Under the pieces are notes generated by a model. It saw only the letters and a list, made by a program, of their open reading frames with translations. It was not told the origin of the DNA and did not search any database. A DNA stretch of 64,000 nucleotides from Corynebacterium sp. (GTDB lineage Bacteria; Actinomycetota; Actinomycetes; Mycobacteriales; Mycobacteriaceae): assembly GCF_030532965.1 (NCBI RefSeq), contig NZ_JAUNKC010000003.1, positions 62,001-126,000 on the forward strand, read 5' to 3'. Below, in pieces: positions 54,188-63,069 of this stretch (position 1 is the first letter of the stretch; each line of letters begins with the position of its first letter). The translations under genes and the position numbers were made by a program.

Positions 54188-55819
54188 ATGTCTGCTGCAC
54201 TACCGCCTAGCGATCCGGTGAATGATTCACCGCAACCGAACTCGACGCATTCGCTACCGGAAGGTAGTAGCGAACCAATATTGACGCTGCGCAATGCGTC
54301 GAAGTCCTTCGGGCCGGTGCGAGTGATTGATAACGTCACGGTCCATGTTCGTCCGGGCCACGTGCTGGCGTTGCTCGGCGAAAACGGCGCTGGTAAATCC
54401 ACGTTGATCAAGATGATGTCGGGAGTTTATCAGCCCGATTCTGGCGAGATCATCGTCGACGGCACGGTGACGCTACTGCCCAATGCCAAGGCAGCAGAGA
54501 AACTGGGGATCGCCACCATTCATCAGGAACTAAATCTGGTGCCCACCATGACCGTGGCGGAAAACGTCATGTTGGGACGGGCACCGAGCCGGTTCGGTTT
54601 GGTTGATTACAAGAAGTTGCGGGCGCGCGCCCAGGCGGCGTTGGATCTCATCGGCGTTGACGTCAAATTGGACGACACCATCGGCTCGCTGGGAATCGCC
54701 CGGCAGCAAATGGTGGAGATTGCCAAGGCGTTGTCGATGAATGCCCGGATTCTCATTCTGGATGAGCCGACCGCCGCCTTGACGGATCACGAAATCGAGC
54801 AATTATTCTCGGTTATTACCGATCTGAAAAAGGCCGGAGTGGCCATGGTGTTCATCTCTCACCACCTGGATGAGATAGCCGCGATCGCCGATTCGGTGTC
54901 CGTGTTGCGTGATGGTGAATTTATCGCGGAAGTTCCCGCCACCACCCCGGAACCCGAATTAGTGCGATTGATGGTTGGTCGTTCCATCGATAACCAATAC
55001 CCCCGTCAGGCACAGGAGCCGGGGCCACCCTTGCTAAAGGTGTCCGGGCTCAGCAGCCACGGAAAATTTGAGGACATCTCCTTCGAGGTTCATGCCGGTG
55101 AGGTGGTCGGAATCGCAGGTCTGGTCGGCGCTGGCCGGACCGAGGTGATTCGGGCCATAGCTGGCGTTGATCCGATTGATTCAGGCGTCGTTTGGGTAGT
55201 AGACAAAGCTCTGAAGTCCCACGACATACCGGAGGCGATTCGCCACGGCATCGGCCATGTGCCGGAAAGCCGAAAGTCGCAGGGGCTAGTGCTTTCAGCC
55301 ACCGTCGGCGAGAATCTCGGCTTGGCAACAATGCAGTCGACCAGTAAATATGGCCTGGTTGATCGCGGTGGTCAGCGCATACGCGCCAAACAAGTGGCGA
55401 ATAAGCTTCGCATTCGGATGGCCTCTATCGACCAACCTATCCGGGACCTATCCGGCGGTAACCAGCAAAAGGCGGTGTTTGGCCGGTGGGTACTGGCGGG
55501 TTCCAAGGTTTTGCTTCTCGACGAGCCCACCCGGGGCGTCGATGTCGGCGCCAAGGTTGAAATCTATTCCATCATCAATGAAATCACCGCCGCAGGTCGC
55601 GCGGTCGTGATGGTGTCCTCGGAACTACCAGAAATAATTGGCATGTCCGATCGGATTCTTGTGATGTCCGGCGGCCGGATTGCGGGCGAGCTCCCTGCCG
55701 GTTCCGCCCAGGATGACATCATGCAACTTGCGGTAGCCAACGTCGATGACGCGCTTAAGCCGTCAGTTGCAGCACCCCTGAACGAAGAATCACACCACTG
55801 CCCGAAGGAGACCCGATGA
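54188..55819 (+). CDS. rbsA: Ribose-type ABC transporter ATPase RbsA
   Basis: A 543-residue fused double ATPase of the CUT2 family. Domain 1 has GENGAGKSTLIKMMSGVYQ, signature LGIARQQMVEIAKALS and ILILDEPTAALTD. Domain 2 has GLVGAGRTEVIRAIAG, LSGGNQQKAVFGRWVL and LLLDEPTRGVDVGAK. As in many CUT2 ATPases, domain 2 lacks a standard Walker A lysine. It overlaps rbsC by four bases. Substrate is ribose or a related pentose, inferred from the operon. Confidence 0.93.
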   Translation: MSAALPPSDPVNDSPQPNSTHSLPEGSSEPILTLRNASKSFGPVRVIDNVTVHVRPGHVLALLGENGAGKSTLIKMMSGVYQPDSGEIIVDGTVTLLPNAKAAEKLGIATIHQELNLVPTMTVAENVMLGRAPSRFGLVDYKKLRARAQAALDLIGVDVKLDDTIGSLGIARQQMVEIAKALSMNARILILDEPTAALTDHEIEQLFSVITDLKKAGVAMVFISHHLDEIAAIADSVSVLRDGEFIAEVPATTPEPELVRLMVGRSIDNQYPRQAQEPGPPLLKVSGLSSHGKFEDISFEVHAGEVVGIAGLVGAGRTEVIRAIAGVDPIDSGVVWVVDKALKSHDIPEAIRHGIGHVPESRKSQGLVLSATVGENLGLATMQSTSKYGLVDRGGQRIRAKQVANKLRIRMASIDQPIRDLSGGNQQKAVFGRWVLAGSKVLLLDEPTRGVDVGAKVEIYSIINEITAAGRAVVMVSSELPEIIGMSDRILVMSGGRIAGELPAGSAQDDIMQLAVANVDDALKPSVAAPLNEESHHCPKETR

Positions 55820-56814
55820 CTTCCCCGGCTTCAGCAAACGTTTCAGCTACGCCCGCCCCGGCGTCGAAAAGAGCGAAACCGCACCCCGTGCTGCACTGGA
55901 TGCTTAACAACGGCGCGCTGGTGGGCCTGATCATTTTGTGCATCGCGTTGTTCATCGCAACGCCGCACTTCCTTACCATTGGCAACCTCATCAACGTTGG
56001 CATTCAGGCGGCAACCGTGGCTATTTTGGCCTTCGGCATGACCTTTGTTATCGTCGCCGCCGGTATCGACTTGTCGGTGGGTTCGGTTGCGGCATTCGGC
56101 GGGATGACCTCAGCGTATTTCTTCTCCGAAGTGGGGTTGCCGGGCTGGCTTACCCTCATCATCGGTCTGCTGATCGGTCTTCTATCTGGTGCTATCTGCG
56201 GCATCGCCATCGCCTATGGTCGTTTGCCTGCGTTTATCGCGACGCTGGCTATGATGTCCATCGCCCGCGGTGCGACACTGGTGATCTCCCAAGGCGCGCC
56301 GATCCCCTCCGCACCCGCCGTGAATGTTCTGGGGAAGAGTTATTTTCACCTGCCCATGCCGATCGTCATGATGGCGCTAGCTGGGCTTTGTTGCTGGTTT
56401 ATCCTCTCCCGCACGGTCGTCGGGCGCTCCATGTACGCTATTGGCGGTAATGTGGAAGCTGCACGGCTATCTGGCATACCGGTGCAGCGCATTTTGGTGA
56501 TCGTCTATTCACTGTCGGGGCTTTTCGCAGCTCTGGCGGGTTTGGTTATCACGGCCCGACTGTCATCGGCGCAACCGCAGACGGCGCTGGGCTATGAGCT
56601 TGATGCAATCGCCGCCGTTGTTATCGGTGGTGCTTCGCTAGCGGGCGGCACCGGCAAAGCCTCCGGAACGTTTGTGGGCGCGATCCTGCTGGCGGTGATC
56701 CGCAACGGCCTCAATATTTTGAATGTGTCGTCGTTCTGGCAGCAAATTGTCATCGGCCTGGTTATCGCGGTGGCGGTTGGTTTCGACGTGATCCGCAATA
56801 AAACAGCCATCTAA
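55816..56814 (+). CDS. rbsC: Ribose-type ABC transporter permease RbsC
   Basis: A 332-residue permease with about ten hydrophobic segments, typical of CUT2 permeases: AATVAILAFGMTFVIVAAGIDLSVGSVAAFGG, RLPAFIATLAMMSIARGATLV, and YAIGGNVEAARLSGIPVQRILVIVY (the cytoplasmic loop that contacts the ATPase). A polar lead of about 30 residues precedes the first helix. Translationally coupled to rbsA by overlapping ATGA. Confidence 0.93.
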   Translation: MTSPASANVSATPAPASKRAKPHPVLHWMLNNGALVGLIILCIALFIATPHFLTIGNLINVGIQAATVAILAFGMTFVIVAAGIDLSVGSVAAFGGMTSAYFFSEVGLPGWLTLIIGLLIGLLSGAICGIAIAYGRLPAFIATLAMMSIARGATLVISQGAPIPSAPAVNVLGKSYFHLPMPIVMMALAGLCCWFILSRTVVGRSMYAIGGNVEAARLSGIPVQRILVIVYSLSGLFAALAGLVITARLSSAQPQTALGYELDAIAAVVIGGASLAGGTGKASGTFVGAILLAVIRNGLNILNVSSFWQQIVIGLVIAVAVGFDVIRNKTAI

Positions 56815-57048
56815 TTCCATACTGAACGAACACCCCTGCCGCGGCCGGAGACCGTCGCGTGGATAGACCAAAAAGTGGCGGTTTTGCTGGCAGGGCGTCT
56901 AAAGATTTTTACCTAAAAATTTCATATCCTCGCATTCCATCGCTAGCAATCCTCGTGACCTAAAACCATAAGCGGTTGCCGGTTTTAAGGGGTTTTCGCG
57001 CAACGCGTTGATTTTTTAGCTCTCGTTAGATAAGAAAGGACCGTTTCG

Positions 57049-57993
57049 ATGTTTCGCACCACAATGCGCAAGACAATCGCGGTAGTAGCATCGCTGGGCT
57101 TGGTCGTGGGATTGACCGCCTGCAACCGTGATTCCAGTACCTCCACCAGCCCGGATGGTAAATCCATCACCTTCGCGTTATCCACCCAAACCAATCCGTT
57201 TTTCGTCCAGCTTCGGGCTGGTGCTGAAGAAAAAGCCAAGGAATTGGGCGTAACGCTGAATATCCAAGACGCCTCGGACGATTCCACCACGCAGGTTAAT
57301 CAGCTCAGCAACGCCGCAACCACGGGCTCCGGTGTGGTAATCGTCAACCCAACGGATTCCGACGCTATCGTGCCTGCCGTGGAATCGCTTAATGCCGCGA
57401 ATATCCCGGTGGTGGCGGTGGATCGTTCCGCCAACGGCGGCGATATCGCCTCCTATATTGCTTCCGATAACATCGCCGGCGGCACCCAGGCCGCCAAGGT
57501 ACTTGCGGAAGCTATCGGCGGTGAGGGCGAAATCATCATCCTTCAGGGTATCGCTGGTTCTTCCGCCTCCCGGGATCGGGGCAAGGGCTTTGAGACGGGC
57601 CTGCAGGAATTCCCCAATGTGAAGATCGCGGCAAAACAGACCGCCAATTTCGACCGGACGAAGGGCCTAGACGTGGCCACTAATTTGCTCCAGGCGCACC
57701 CGAACGTGAAGGCAATTTTCGCGGAAAACGACGAAATGGCATTAGGCGCGATTGAAGCCCTAGGCGATCGGGCTGGCAAGGATGTCGTCGTGGTTGGCTT
57801 TGACGGCACAAAGGACGGCTTGACTGCCATCGCCGATGGCCGCATGTTGGCGACCATCGCTCAGCAGCCGGAGAAGTTAGGCAGCCGCGCAGTGGAAGAG
57901 GCTGCGAAATTACTCAAGGGTGATGCCGCCACCAAGGAAGTTCCGGTGGAAGTTATCACAGTGACGAAGGAAAACCTGGCGGAATTCCAGTAA
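57049..57993 (+). CDS. rbsB: Ribose-binding lipoprotein RbsB
   Basis: A 314-residue substrate-binding protein. The signal peptide MFRTTMRKTIAVVASLGLVV leads to the lipobox LTAC with Cys25 lipidated. The binding fold of the ribose family follows (ITFALSTQTNPFFVQLRAGAEEKA; VVIVNPTDSDAIVPAVESLN; GVIVAVDRSANGG-like region; FAENDEMALGAIEAL). GAAAGGA lies upstream of ATG 57049. The 234-base spacer after rbsC probably lets this gene be expressed more strongly; a terminator follows. Confidence 0.92.
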   Translation: MFRTTMRKTIAVVASLGLVVGLTACNRDSSTSTSPDGKSITFALSTQTNPFFVQLRAGAEEKAKELGVTLNIQDASDDSTTQVNQLSNAATTGSGVVIVNPTDSDAIVPAVESLNAANIPVVAVDRSANGGDIASYIASDNIAGGTQAAKVLAEAIGGEGEIIILQGIAGSSASRDRGKGFETGLQEFPNVKIAAKQTANFDRTKGLDVATNLLQAHPNVKAIFAENDEMALGAIEALGDRAGKDVVVVGFDGTKDGLTAIADGRMLATIAQQPEKLGSRAVEEAAKLLKGDAATKEVPVEVITVTKENLAEFQ

Positions 57994-58095
57994 TCAGCTC
58001 CGGTAATCGCACACAGGCATCAGCTCTCCCCGCCGTGTCAGTGCTATTGCATATAGTTGACGGTACGGGCGGTGCGATTGCAGGTTGAGCCTAAA

Positions 58096-58124
58096 AAGCC
58101 TCCCTTTCTGGGAGGCTTCTTTCG
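58096..58124 (+). terminator. Intrinsic terminator after rbsB
   Basis: AAGCCTCCC (58096-58104) pairs with GGGAGGCTT (58110-58118) around TTTCT, followed by CTTTCG. Partial read-through could feed rbsK, which starts 88 bases later. Confidence 0.85.
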
Positions 58125-58211
58125 TTGATAATGGGAAACAGCCGGGTGCTGACCACCGTCTTTCCATCAGGGTGCAGGCTGCACAGTGCAATGTTAAAAG
58201 GAGTGTTGAGC

Positions 58212-59123
58212 GTGGGTATTGTCGTCGTTGGTTCCATTAACGCGGATTTGGGGGTTCGGGTGGCGCGGCACCCAAACCCGGGTGAAACCCTTCTCGGCAG
58301 TGGTGGCAGCATCAGCCCCGGCGGCAAGGGTGCAAACCAAGCGGTGGCGGCGCAGCTGCTGGGCGCGACGGTGACATTTGTCGGGGCGGTCGGCGGCGAT
58401 GCTTATGCCAAGCCAGCGCTGCGCCGCCTGAAAGCTTCCGGCGTTGACCTCAGCCGGGTGGCTGAAGTGGACGATACTACCGGGTTAGCGGTGATTACGG
58501 TGTCCGATGACGGCGAGAACTGCATTATCGTGATTCCAGGCGCGAACGCCCATGTAACCGCCGACTATGTTTCCCGCCATGCTGATGCGATTGCGTCCGC
58601 GTCGATTCTGCTTCTGCAAGGTGAAATCCCGGCCGATGGTTTCGCCGCCGCAGTCGCAGCCGCCACAGGCCGGGTGGTAGTTAATCTAGCCCCGGTTGTC
58701 GAGGTAGACCCGGCGGCATTGCGCCAAGCAGATCCGTTGATCGTCAATGAGCACGAGGCACAATTGGTGTTGCGTCAGTTACATCCCGATGCGGTTAACA
58801 GCACCGTCACCGACGCTGAACCCGCCGACCTAGCGCGCGACTTGATCGCCGCCGGTTTCCGGTCGGTGGTCATGACCCTCGGGGCCGCTGGTTGCATTGT
58901 CGCCATGGCGGATGACTCCCATACGATTCCGGCACCTCAGGTATCCGCAGTGGACACCACCGGTGCCGGTGATGCGTTCGCCGGGGCGTTGGTGGCGCAG
59001 CTCGATTCCGGCGCTTCGCTTGTCGACGCCGCCAGGTTCGCGGTTAGAGTAGGCGCATTCGCGGTGCAGGGCTGGGGTGCCCAAGATTCTTATCCGCAGG
59101 CATCCGATGTTTTGCCTAGTTAG
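58212..59123 (+). CDS. rbsK: Ribokinase
   Basis: The enzyme phosphorylates ribose at O5 after import. The 303-residue PfkB-family protein begins V-G-I-V-V-V-G-S-I-N-A-D-L. The N-terminal motif GGSISPGGKGANQAVAAQLLGA and the C-terminal signature VDTTGAGDAFAGALVAQL, with the catalytic Asp, are intact. GTG 58212 has GGAG eight bases upstream. An in-frame ATG at 58125 is inside the terminator and is rejected. No rbsD (pyranase) gene is present in the operon. Confidence 0.93.
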   Translation: MGIVVVGSINADLGVRVARHPNPGETLLGSGGSISPGGKGANQAVAAQLLGATVTFVGAVGGDAYAKPALRRLKASGVDLSRVAEVDDTTGLAVITVSDDGENCIIVIPGANAHVTADYVSRHADAIASASILLLQGEIPADGFAAAVAAATGRVVVNLAPVVEVDPAALRQADPLIVNEHEAQLVLRQLHPDAVNSTVTDAEPADLARDLIAAGFRSVVMTLGAAGCIVAMADDSHTIPAPQVSAVDTTGAGDAFAGALVAQLDSGASLVDAARFAVRVGAFAVQGWGAQDSYPQASDVLPS

Positions 59124-59150
59124 AATAAGAATCTTGTCGTCCCGATCGGG

Positions 59151-60587
59151 TTAGTGCCACGGCGCTTTTTCGCGCGCTGGCGATACAAACCCCTCACTTA
59201 CCACCTGCCGCTGCTCCGCACGGTGTGCCATTATCTTGGACAAAATGATGTGCAACACGAAGGTGAGGATCAGCGCGCCGAATCCGGCTGGGAAGTCGAA
59301 TGGAAGTTCAACCCAGTATTGGGTGGTGATTCCGAAAACCGCACCTACCAGGAACGAGATTATGGCAGGCCAGCGCACCGGTGGCATGTCATTGGGGTTT
59401 GCGGTTTCGTATTCGCCCGGCCTAATGATGAAGTAGTCCGCCAGGATCGGCCCAGCCAGTGGCACGAAGGCCGCACCTAAAACGGTGATGAAATCGGCGA
59501 AGAAATAGGAGTAGAACCCGAGTGATCCCAGGATCGTGCCAATGGTTCCCACGACGATCACGATTCGACCGCGAGGTATCCGCTTACCGGCGCTTTCCGC
59601 CGCGGGTCCCACGTAGAGGGCGTTGCAATACAATTCGGACATGTTGGTTGTCCATAACGACAGCACCCACAGGATAACGCCGAGGGCGGTTAGCAGCGCC
59701 CCCTTCGTGGTCATCCACGTGATGAAATTGGAATCGCCCGTTGCGATCGAACCAATGTAGCCGACGATGTTAAGCAGCGGATTCGTGAGGATAAAACACG
59801 CCGCCGCCCCGATAAATACGTGATTTTTGGTTTTGGCGTAGCGGAAAATATCCACGCCCATGATCACACCGGCGATCCAGGCACCCAACATGATCGTGAT
59901 GCCGGTGCCGTAGCTCATTCCGTTGCGGGTGTCCGCCTCGGTTAGGACGTTGCCGAAACCACCAAATTCGGTAATCATCAGTACCGCAGCGACGATGGCC
60001 ACCACCAGCACGAATGGCGCTGCCCAGCCACTGATTTTCTCAATAGCTTTAATACCTTTCCACGCCGACCAGGTGAACACCGCACCCCAGAAGAGGCACA
60101 GCACTACATATTCCAGGGTTAGGTCGTTAATGACGATGATGCCGGTTAGGTCGCCCACCGCCACGTCGAAGATCGCGCCCACCATTCCCACGATGGAGGC
60201 GAACCAACCGAGGGTCAGCATAGCCATGATCAGCATGGGCAGAATCATGCCTTTTTTGCCGTAGGAAATGCGGGAGATAAGCGACAGGTTCAGGCCGGTG
60301 CGCATAGCGGCGATGCCCAGCAGGAAGGTCAACACTAAAAGCAGCCCCTCCCCTACTGCGATGGAAAATAGCGCCTCACCGAAGGTCATTCCGGGGGTTC
60401 CGCCTTGTCCGGCGAGTTGGCCGCCGACGATCAACCCGGTGGGAACATACCCAAACCCAACCCAGATAACGAACATCGCCCACCAGCTGCGGCGGGCATG
60501 CCACGGGACTGGTTCGAGCATATATTCTTCGTGCTGGCCGGGGTCATCGTCATGCGTGGGGGTTTGGGCTTTGGCCAGATTGCTCAT
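59151..60587 (-). CDS. NCS1-family purine/cytosine-type permease
   Basis: A 478-residue membrane transporter with about 12 hydrophobic segments: SWWAMFVIWVGFGYVPTGLIVGGQLAG, GLNLSLISRISYGKKGMILPM, WAAPFVLVVAIVAAVLM. The N-terminus and YGKKGM region fit nucleobase:cation symporter-1 proteins of the CodB branch. AAAGGAGTGACA directly precedes ATG 60587. It is divergent from a PuuE-type deacetylase, which suggests transport of a purine breakdown product such as allantoin or a related ureide. That is inference. Confidence 0.85.
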   Translation of the reverse strand: MSNLAKAQTPTHDDDPGQHEEYMLEPVPWHARRSWWAMFVIWVGFGYVPTGLIVGGQLAGQGGTPGMTFGEALFSIAVGEGLLLVLTFLLGIAAMRTGLNLSLISRISYGKKGMILPMLIMAMLTLGWFASIVGMVGAIFDVAVGDLTGIIVINDLTLEYVVLCLFWGAVFTWSAWKGIKAIEKISGWAAPFVLVVAIVAAVLMITEFGGFGNVLTEADTRNGMSYGTGITIMLGAWIAGVIMGVDIFRYAKTKNHVFIGAAACFILTNPLLNIVGYIGSIATGDSNFITWMTTKGALLTALGVILWVLSLWTTNMSELYCNALYVGPAAESAGKRIPRGRIVIVVGTIGTILGSLGFYSYFFADFITVLGAAFVPLAGPILADYFIIRPGEYETANPNDMPPVRWPAIISFLVGAVFGITTQYWVELPFDFPAGFGALILTFVLHIILSKIMAHRAEQRQVVSEGFVSPAREKAPWH

Positions 60588-60911
60588 TGTCACTCCTTTC
60601 AATCGAATATGTGCGTTGAAGTCCTTGCGTTTGTGCCTAAAATATCGCGCAATCACGCTGGTTATGTGTCCAGTTAATCAGCGTTTTTCTATTGCGATTT
60701 CGATTTATCATTGCTAAGCTTACACTAATTAGGTGGTCAAAATTAGTGGGTTTCGGCCTTAATTTAAATTATTAAGCGCATATTAATATATGAAGCAAAA
60801 CTGGGTTACATTCCTACATTGACCATATTTAATCCAGCATATTTGATATTTACATTCGGTTTTTAAACTGTCATTTTCCGCATTATTTCGACAGAAAAGG
60901 AGAGGTTGAAA
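60588..60911. other. Divergent promoter region between permease and deacetylase
   Basis: An AT-rich spacer with no gene. Besides the inverted repeat at 60723-60748 it contains the palindrome ATATTAATAT (about 60782-60791) and CTTAAT...ATTAAG (about 60758-60776). AAAGGAGAGG lies just before the deacetylase start. Confidence 0.45.
60723..60748. promoter_or_regulatory. Inverted repeat CACTAATT-N10-AATTAGTG
   Basis: CACTAATT (60723-60730) and AATTAGTG (60741-60748) are perfect 8-base inverted repeats ten bases apart, in the middle of the divergent spacer. The geometry suits a dimeric regulator that controls both genes. The regulator is not in this window. Confidence 0.45.
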
Positions 60912-61895
60912 ATGACTGACCATATCCAGGTGCCAAAGAACCATTGGTTCCGCAACGATGACATCCCGGGCGTCCCTGGACCGGACCGGGAGATCATCGG
61001 CTACGGCCCCACCCCGCCCGTCATTCGGTGGGAAAACGGCGCCAAGGTAGCGGTGAACATCGTCATCAATTACGAGGAGGGCTCCGAACTGACCTTCGCC
61101 ATGGGCGACGGCATGAACGACGGAATGTACGAATTGCCCTTCGACGTTGAAGGCCAACGTGACCTGGCCAAAGAATCCATGTACGAATACGGTTCCCGTG
61201 CGGGGATTTGGCGGATGTTCCGCACCTTTGACCGGCTTGAGGTGCCCGTGACCGTCTTTGGCGCCGCGGTTGCATTGGAGCGCAACCCGGAAGTTGCCAA
61301 GAAGATGAATGAACGCGGCGACGACATCGTCGGGCACGGCTACCGCTGGATCGATCATTACAACTATTCCCGCGAAGAAGAAAAGGAGCTTATCAACCTG
61401 GCGATGGAATCCTTCCAACGCACGCTCGGCCGGGTTCCGGAGGGGTGGTATTGCCGGGAGATGAGCACCAATACCCGGGAGTTATTGGTCGAGGACGGCC
61501 GGTTCCTCTTCGACTCTGATTACTACGGCGATGACCTGCCATATTGGACGTTTATCGGAGGCAAGTCGCACCTGGTGGTTCCGTATTCATTGGTCACCAA
61601 CGACTGCCGCTACATCATGGGTACTGGCTTTGGCTCCCCAAGCGATTTCGTCGATTATGCTAAGCGGGCATTGGACCAATTGCTTGACGACGGCGACGAT
61701 TGCGGCCGGATGCTCAGCATCGGCATTCACCCCCGCATCACCGGACATCCAGCGCGTATTTCGGGGCTTGCGGAATTTATCAAGTATGCAAAGGCTCAAG
61801 AGGGTGTGGTGTTTATGCGGCGCACTGATATTGCAAAGATGTTTATTGAGCAAGTTCCTCGACCCGCCAGCCCGGAAGATCGGCCGAATCGCTAA
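60912..61895 (+). CDS. Polysaccharide-deacetylase-like hydrolase (PuuE/allantoinase type)
   Basis: A protein of about 327 residues of the PuuE branch of the polysaccharide deacetylase superfamily. It has RWENGAKVAVNIVINYEEGSE, VPVTVFGAAVALERNPEVAKKM, DDIVGHGYRWIDHYNYSREEE and GWYCREMSTNTRELLVEDGRFLFDSDYYGDDLPYW, with MLSIGIHPRITGHPARI near the end. PuuE enzymes hydrolyse allantoin or related cyclic ureides without metal. ATG 60912 with AGGAG about nine bases upstream is preferred to the TTG at 60906. Coupling to the NCS1 permease supports a ureide role. Confidence 0.85.
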   Translation: MTDHIQVPKNHWFRNDDIPGVPGPDREIIGYGPTPPVIRWENGAKVAVNIVINYEEGSELTFAMGDGMNDGMYELPFDVEGQRDLAKESMYEYGSRAGIWRMFRTFDRLEVPVTVFGAAVALERNPEVAKKMNERGDDIVGHGYRWIDHYNYSREEEKELINLAMESFQRTLGRVPEGWYCREMSTNTRELLVEDGRFLFDSDYYGDDLPYWTFIGGKSHLVVPYSLVTNDCRYIMGTGFGSPSDFVDYAKRALDQLLDDGDDCGRMLSIGIHPRITGHPARISGLAEFIKYAKAQEGVVFMRRTDIAKMFIEQVPRPASPEDRPNR

Positions 61896-61984
61896 CCTGC
61901 GGCCTCGGCGCTAAAGCACGACAGTGCTGGTTGCGGATTGGTGCGGTACAGCACAGGCACCCCCTTTTATTAAGCTGTGTGGTT

Positions 61985-62626
61985 ATGACTACCGCTTACC
62001 AATCCGATTCCCCGCGCATTGTGCTTGCATCTTCCTCCCCTTCCCGATTGTCGATTTTGCAATCAGCCGGGGTGGATCCGATCATCGCACCAGCCGATGT
62101 CGACGAAGACGCTCTGTTGTCCGGGTTGGCGCACGCCGACCCGGAACAGGTGGTGGTTGCCCTCGCTGCGGCAAAAGCCGCGGCAGTTGCACCGCAGTTC
62201 CCGACCGACGTTGTCATCGGGGCGGATTCCATGCTGCTGCTTGATGGAAAACTCCAGGGCAAACCCCACACCGTGGAAGAGACCATTTACCGCTGGCAGG
62301 CTCAACGCGGCAAGAAAGCAACACTCATTACCGGTCACTGCTTGGTGTCGCCACGCGGGGAGTTTCAGGCCGCTTCCGCAACCGCCGTGCATTTCGCGGA
62401 CGTAACGGATGCTGATATTGCGGCCTATGCGGCTACTGGTGAACCGTTGCCGTGCGCTGGGGCATTTACGTTAGAGGCGATCGGCGGCTGGTTCATCGAC
62501 CGCATTGACGGCGACCCGTCGTCGGTCATCGGTCTTTCCCTGCCAGTTCTTAGGCAGGGGCTGTACCATTTTGGGTACCAGGTGCATGAATTCTGGAATA
62601 CTGCCAACGCCGCACCGGTTAAATAG
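61985..62626 (+). CDS. maf: Maf-family nucleotide pyrophosphatase
   Basis: Maf proteins hydrolyse modified or canonical nucleoside triphosphates and have been linked to septum formation. The roughly 213-residue protein has IVLASSSPSRLSILQSAGV, the acidic VVIGADSMLLLDGKLQGKP and EAIGGWFIDRIDGDPSSVIGLSLPVL, the complete family set. ATG 61985 (MTTAYQSDSPRIVLASS) is chosen because the longer frame adds an unrelated lead. In corynebacteria maf usually lies near the carboxylase genes; here it lies 10 kb away. Confidence 0.92.
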   Translation: MTTAYQSDSPRIVLASSSPSRLSILQSAGVDPIIAPADVDEDALLSGLAHADPEQVVVALAAAKAAAVAPQFPTDVVIGADSMLLLDGKLQGKPHTVEETIYRWQAQRGKKATLITGHCLVSPRGEFQAASATAVHFADVTDADIAAYAATGEPLPCAGAFTLEAIGGWFIDRIDGDPSSVIGLSLPVLRQGLYHFGYQVHEFWNTANAAPVK

Positions 62627-62661
62627 AACAACCTGATACCACCACCGTAAGGACACAGCTG

Positions 62662-63069
62662 ATGAATTTTCTCGCCCCACCACCGGTTCTGCTCCCTGTT
62701 GACAACATTCCCACCCCCGTGACCGAAGCGGTGGTGCTAGCACACCCGGATTCCCCGCTGGGGTGGGCGATATTAGCCGAAGATGCGATCACTGCGGCTA
62801 GCGCTGACGACGCAGCGGCGCATACGGTAGCGACGGCCTATGCTTTTGCCCGCACCGGCTATCATCGCAGTTTGGATCGGTTGCGCGCTAATGGTTGGAA
62901 AGGTCAAGGTCCGGTTCCGTTCGACCATGAGCCGAACCAAGGCGTGCTGCGGGCAATCGCAGCGCTTGCGAAGGCCAGCGCATTAATCGGTGACGACGGC
63001 GAGTATGAACGGTGCCGGGCGATGCTTGTCGACGCCGACCCGGCCTGCGTCGAAAAGCTGCTGCCATAA
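62662..63069 (+). CDS. DUF3151 family protein
   Basis: A 135-residue helical protein. LAHPDSPLGWAILAEDAI, TAYAFARTGYHRSLDRLRANGWKGQGPVPFDHEPNQGVLRAIAALAKA and YERCRAMLVDADP match the actinobacterial DUF3151 family. Function unknown. It ends with TAATG, so its stop overlaps the start of the pirin gene by one base. Two exact copies of the dispersed motif lie in its last 50 bases. Confidence 0.85.
   Translation: MNFLAPPPVLLPVDNIPTPVTEAVVLAHPDSPLGWAILAEDAITAASADDAAAHTVATAYAFARTGYHRSLDRLRANGWKGQGPVPFDHEPNQGVLRAIAALAKASALIGDDGEYERCRAMLVDADPACVEKLLP

Larger units (their letters stand above)
229..63058. repeat. Dispersed short motif GTCGANAAGC (34 exact copies)
   Basis: Copies on the plus strand begin at 1857, 5675, 8122, 11244, 11376, 13971, 18515, 20705, 24135, 26641, 29970, 35940, 37451, 39648, 45472, 47336, 47597 and 63049. 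Copies reading GCTTNTCGAC (minus strand) begin at 229, 7294, 9027, 9534, 13181, 26324, 30071, 36966, 39506, 43136, 49096, 49471, 52250, 55513, 59018 and 63024. The N position is A in 16, C in 10, T in 7 and G in 1. In 33 of 34 a C precedes it, and G-G-C or similar often extends it to GGCGTCGANAAGC. Copies occur in genes, in several frames, and in spacers. Confidence 0.85.

Noticed and set aside
229..63058. Reading the dispersed motif as a polar FtsK-orienting or Chi-like element
   Set aside because: Copies are balanced on the two strands across the window, so there is no polarity.
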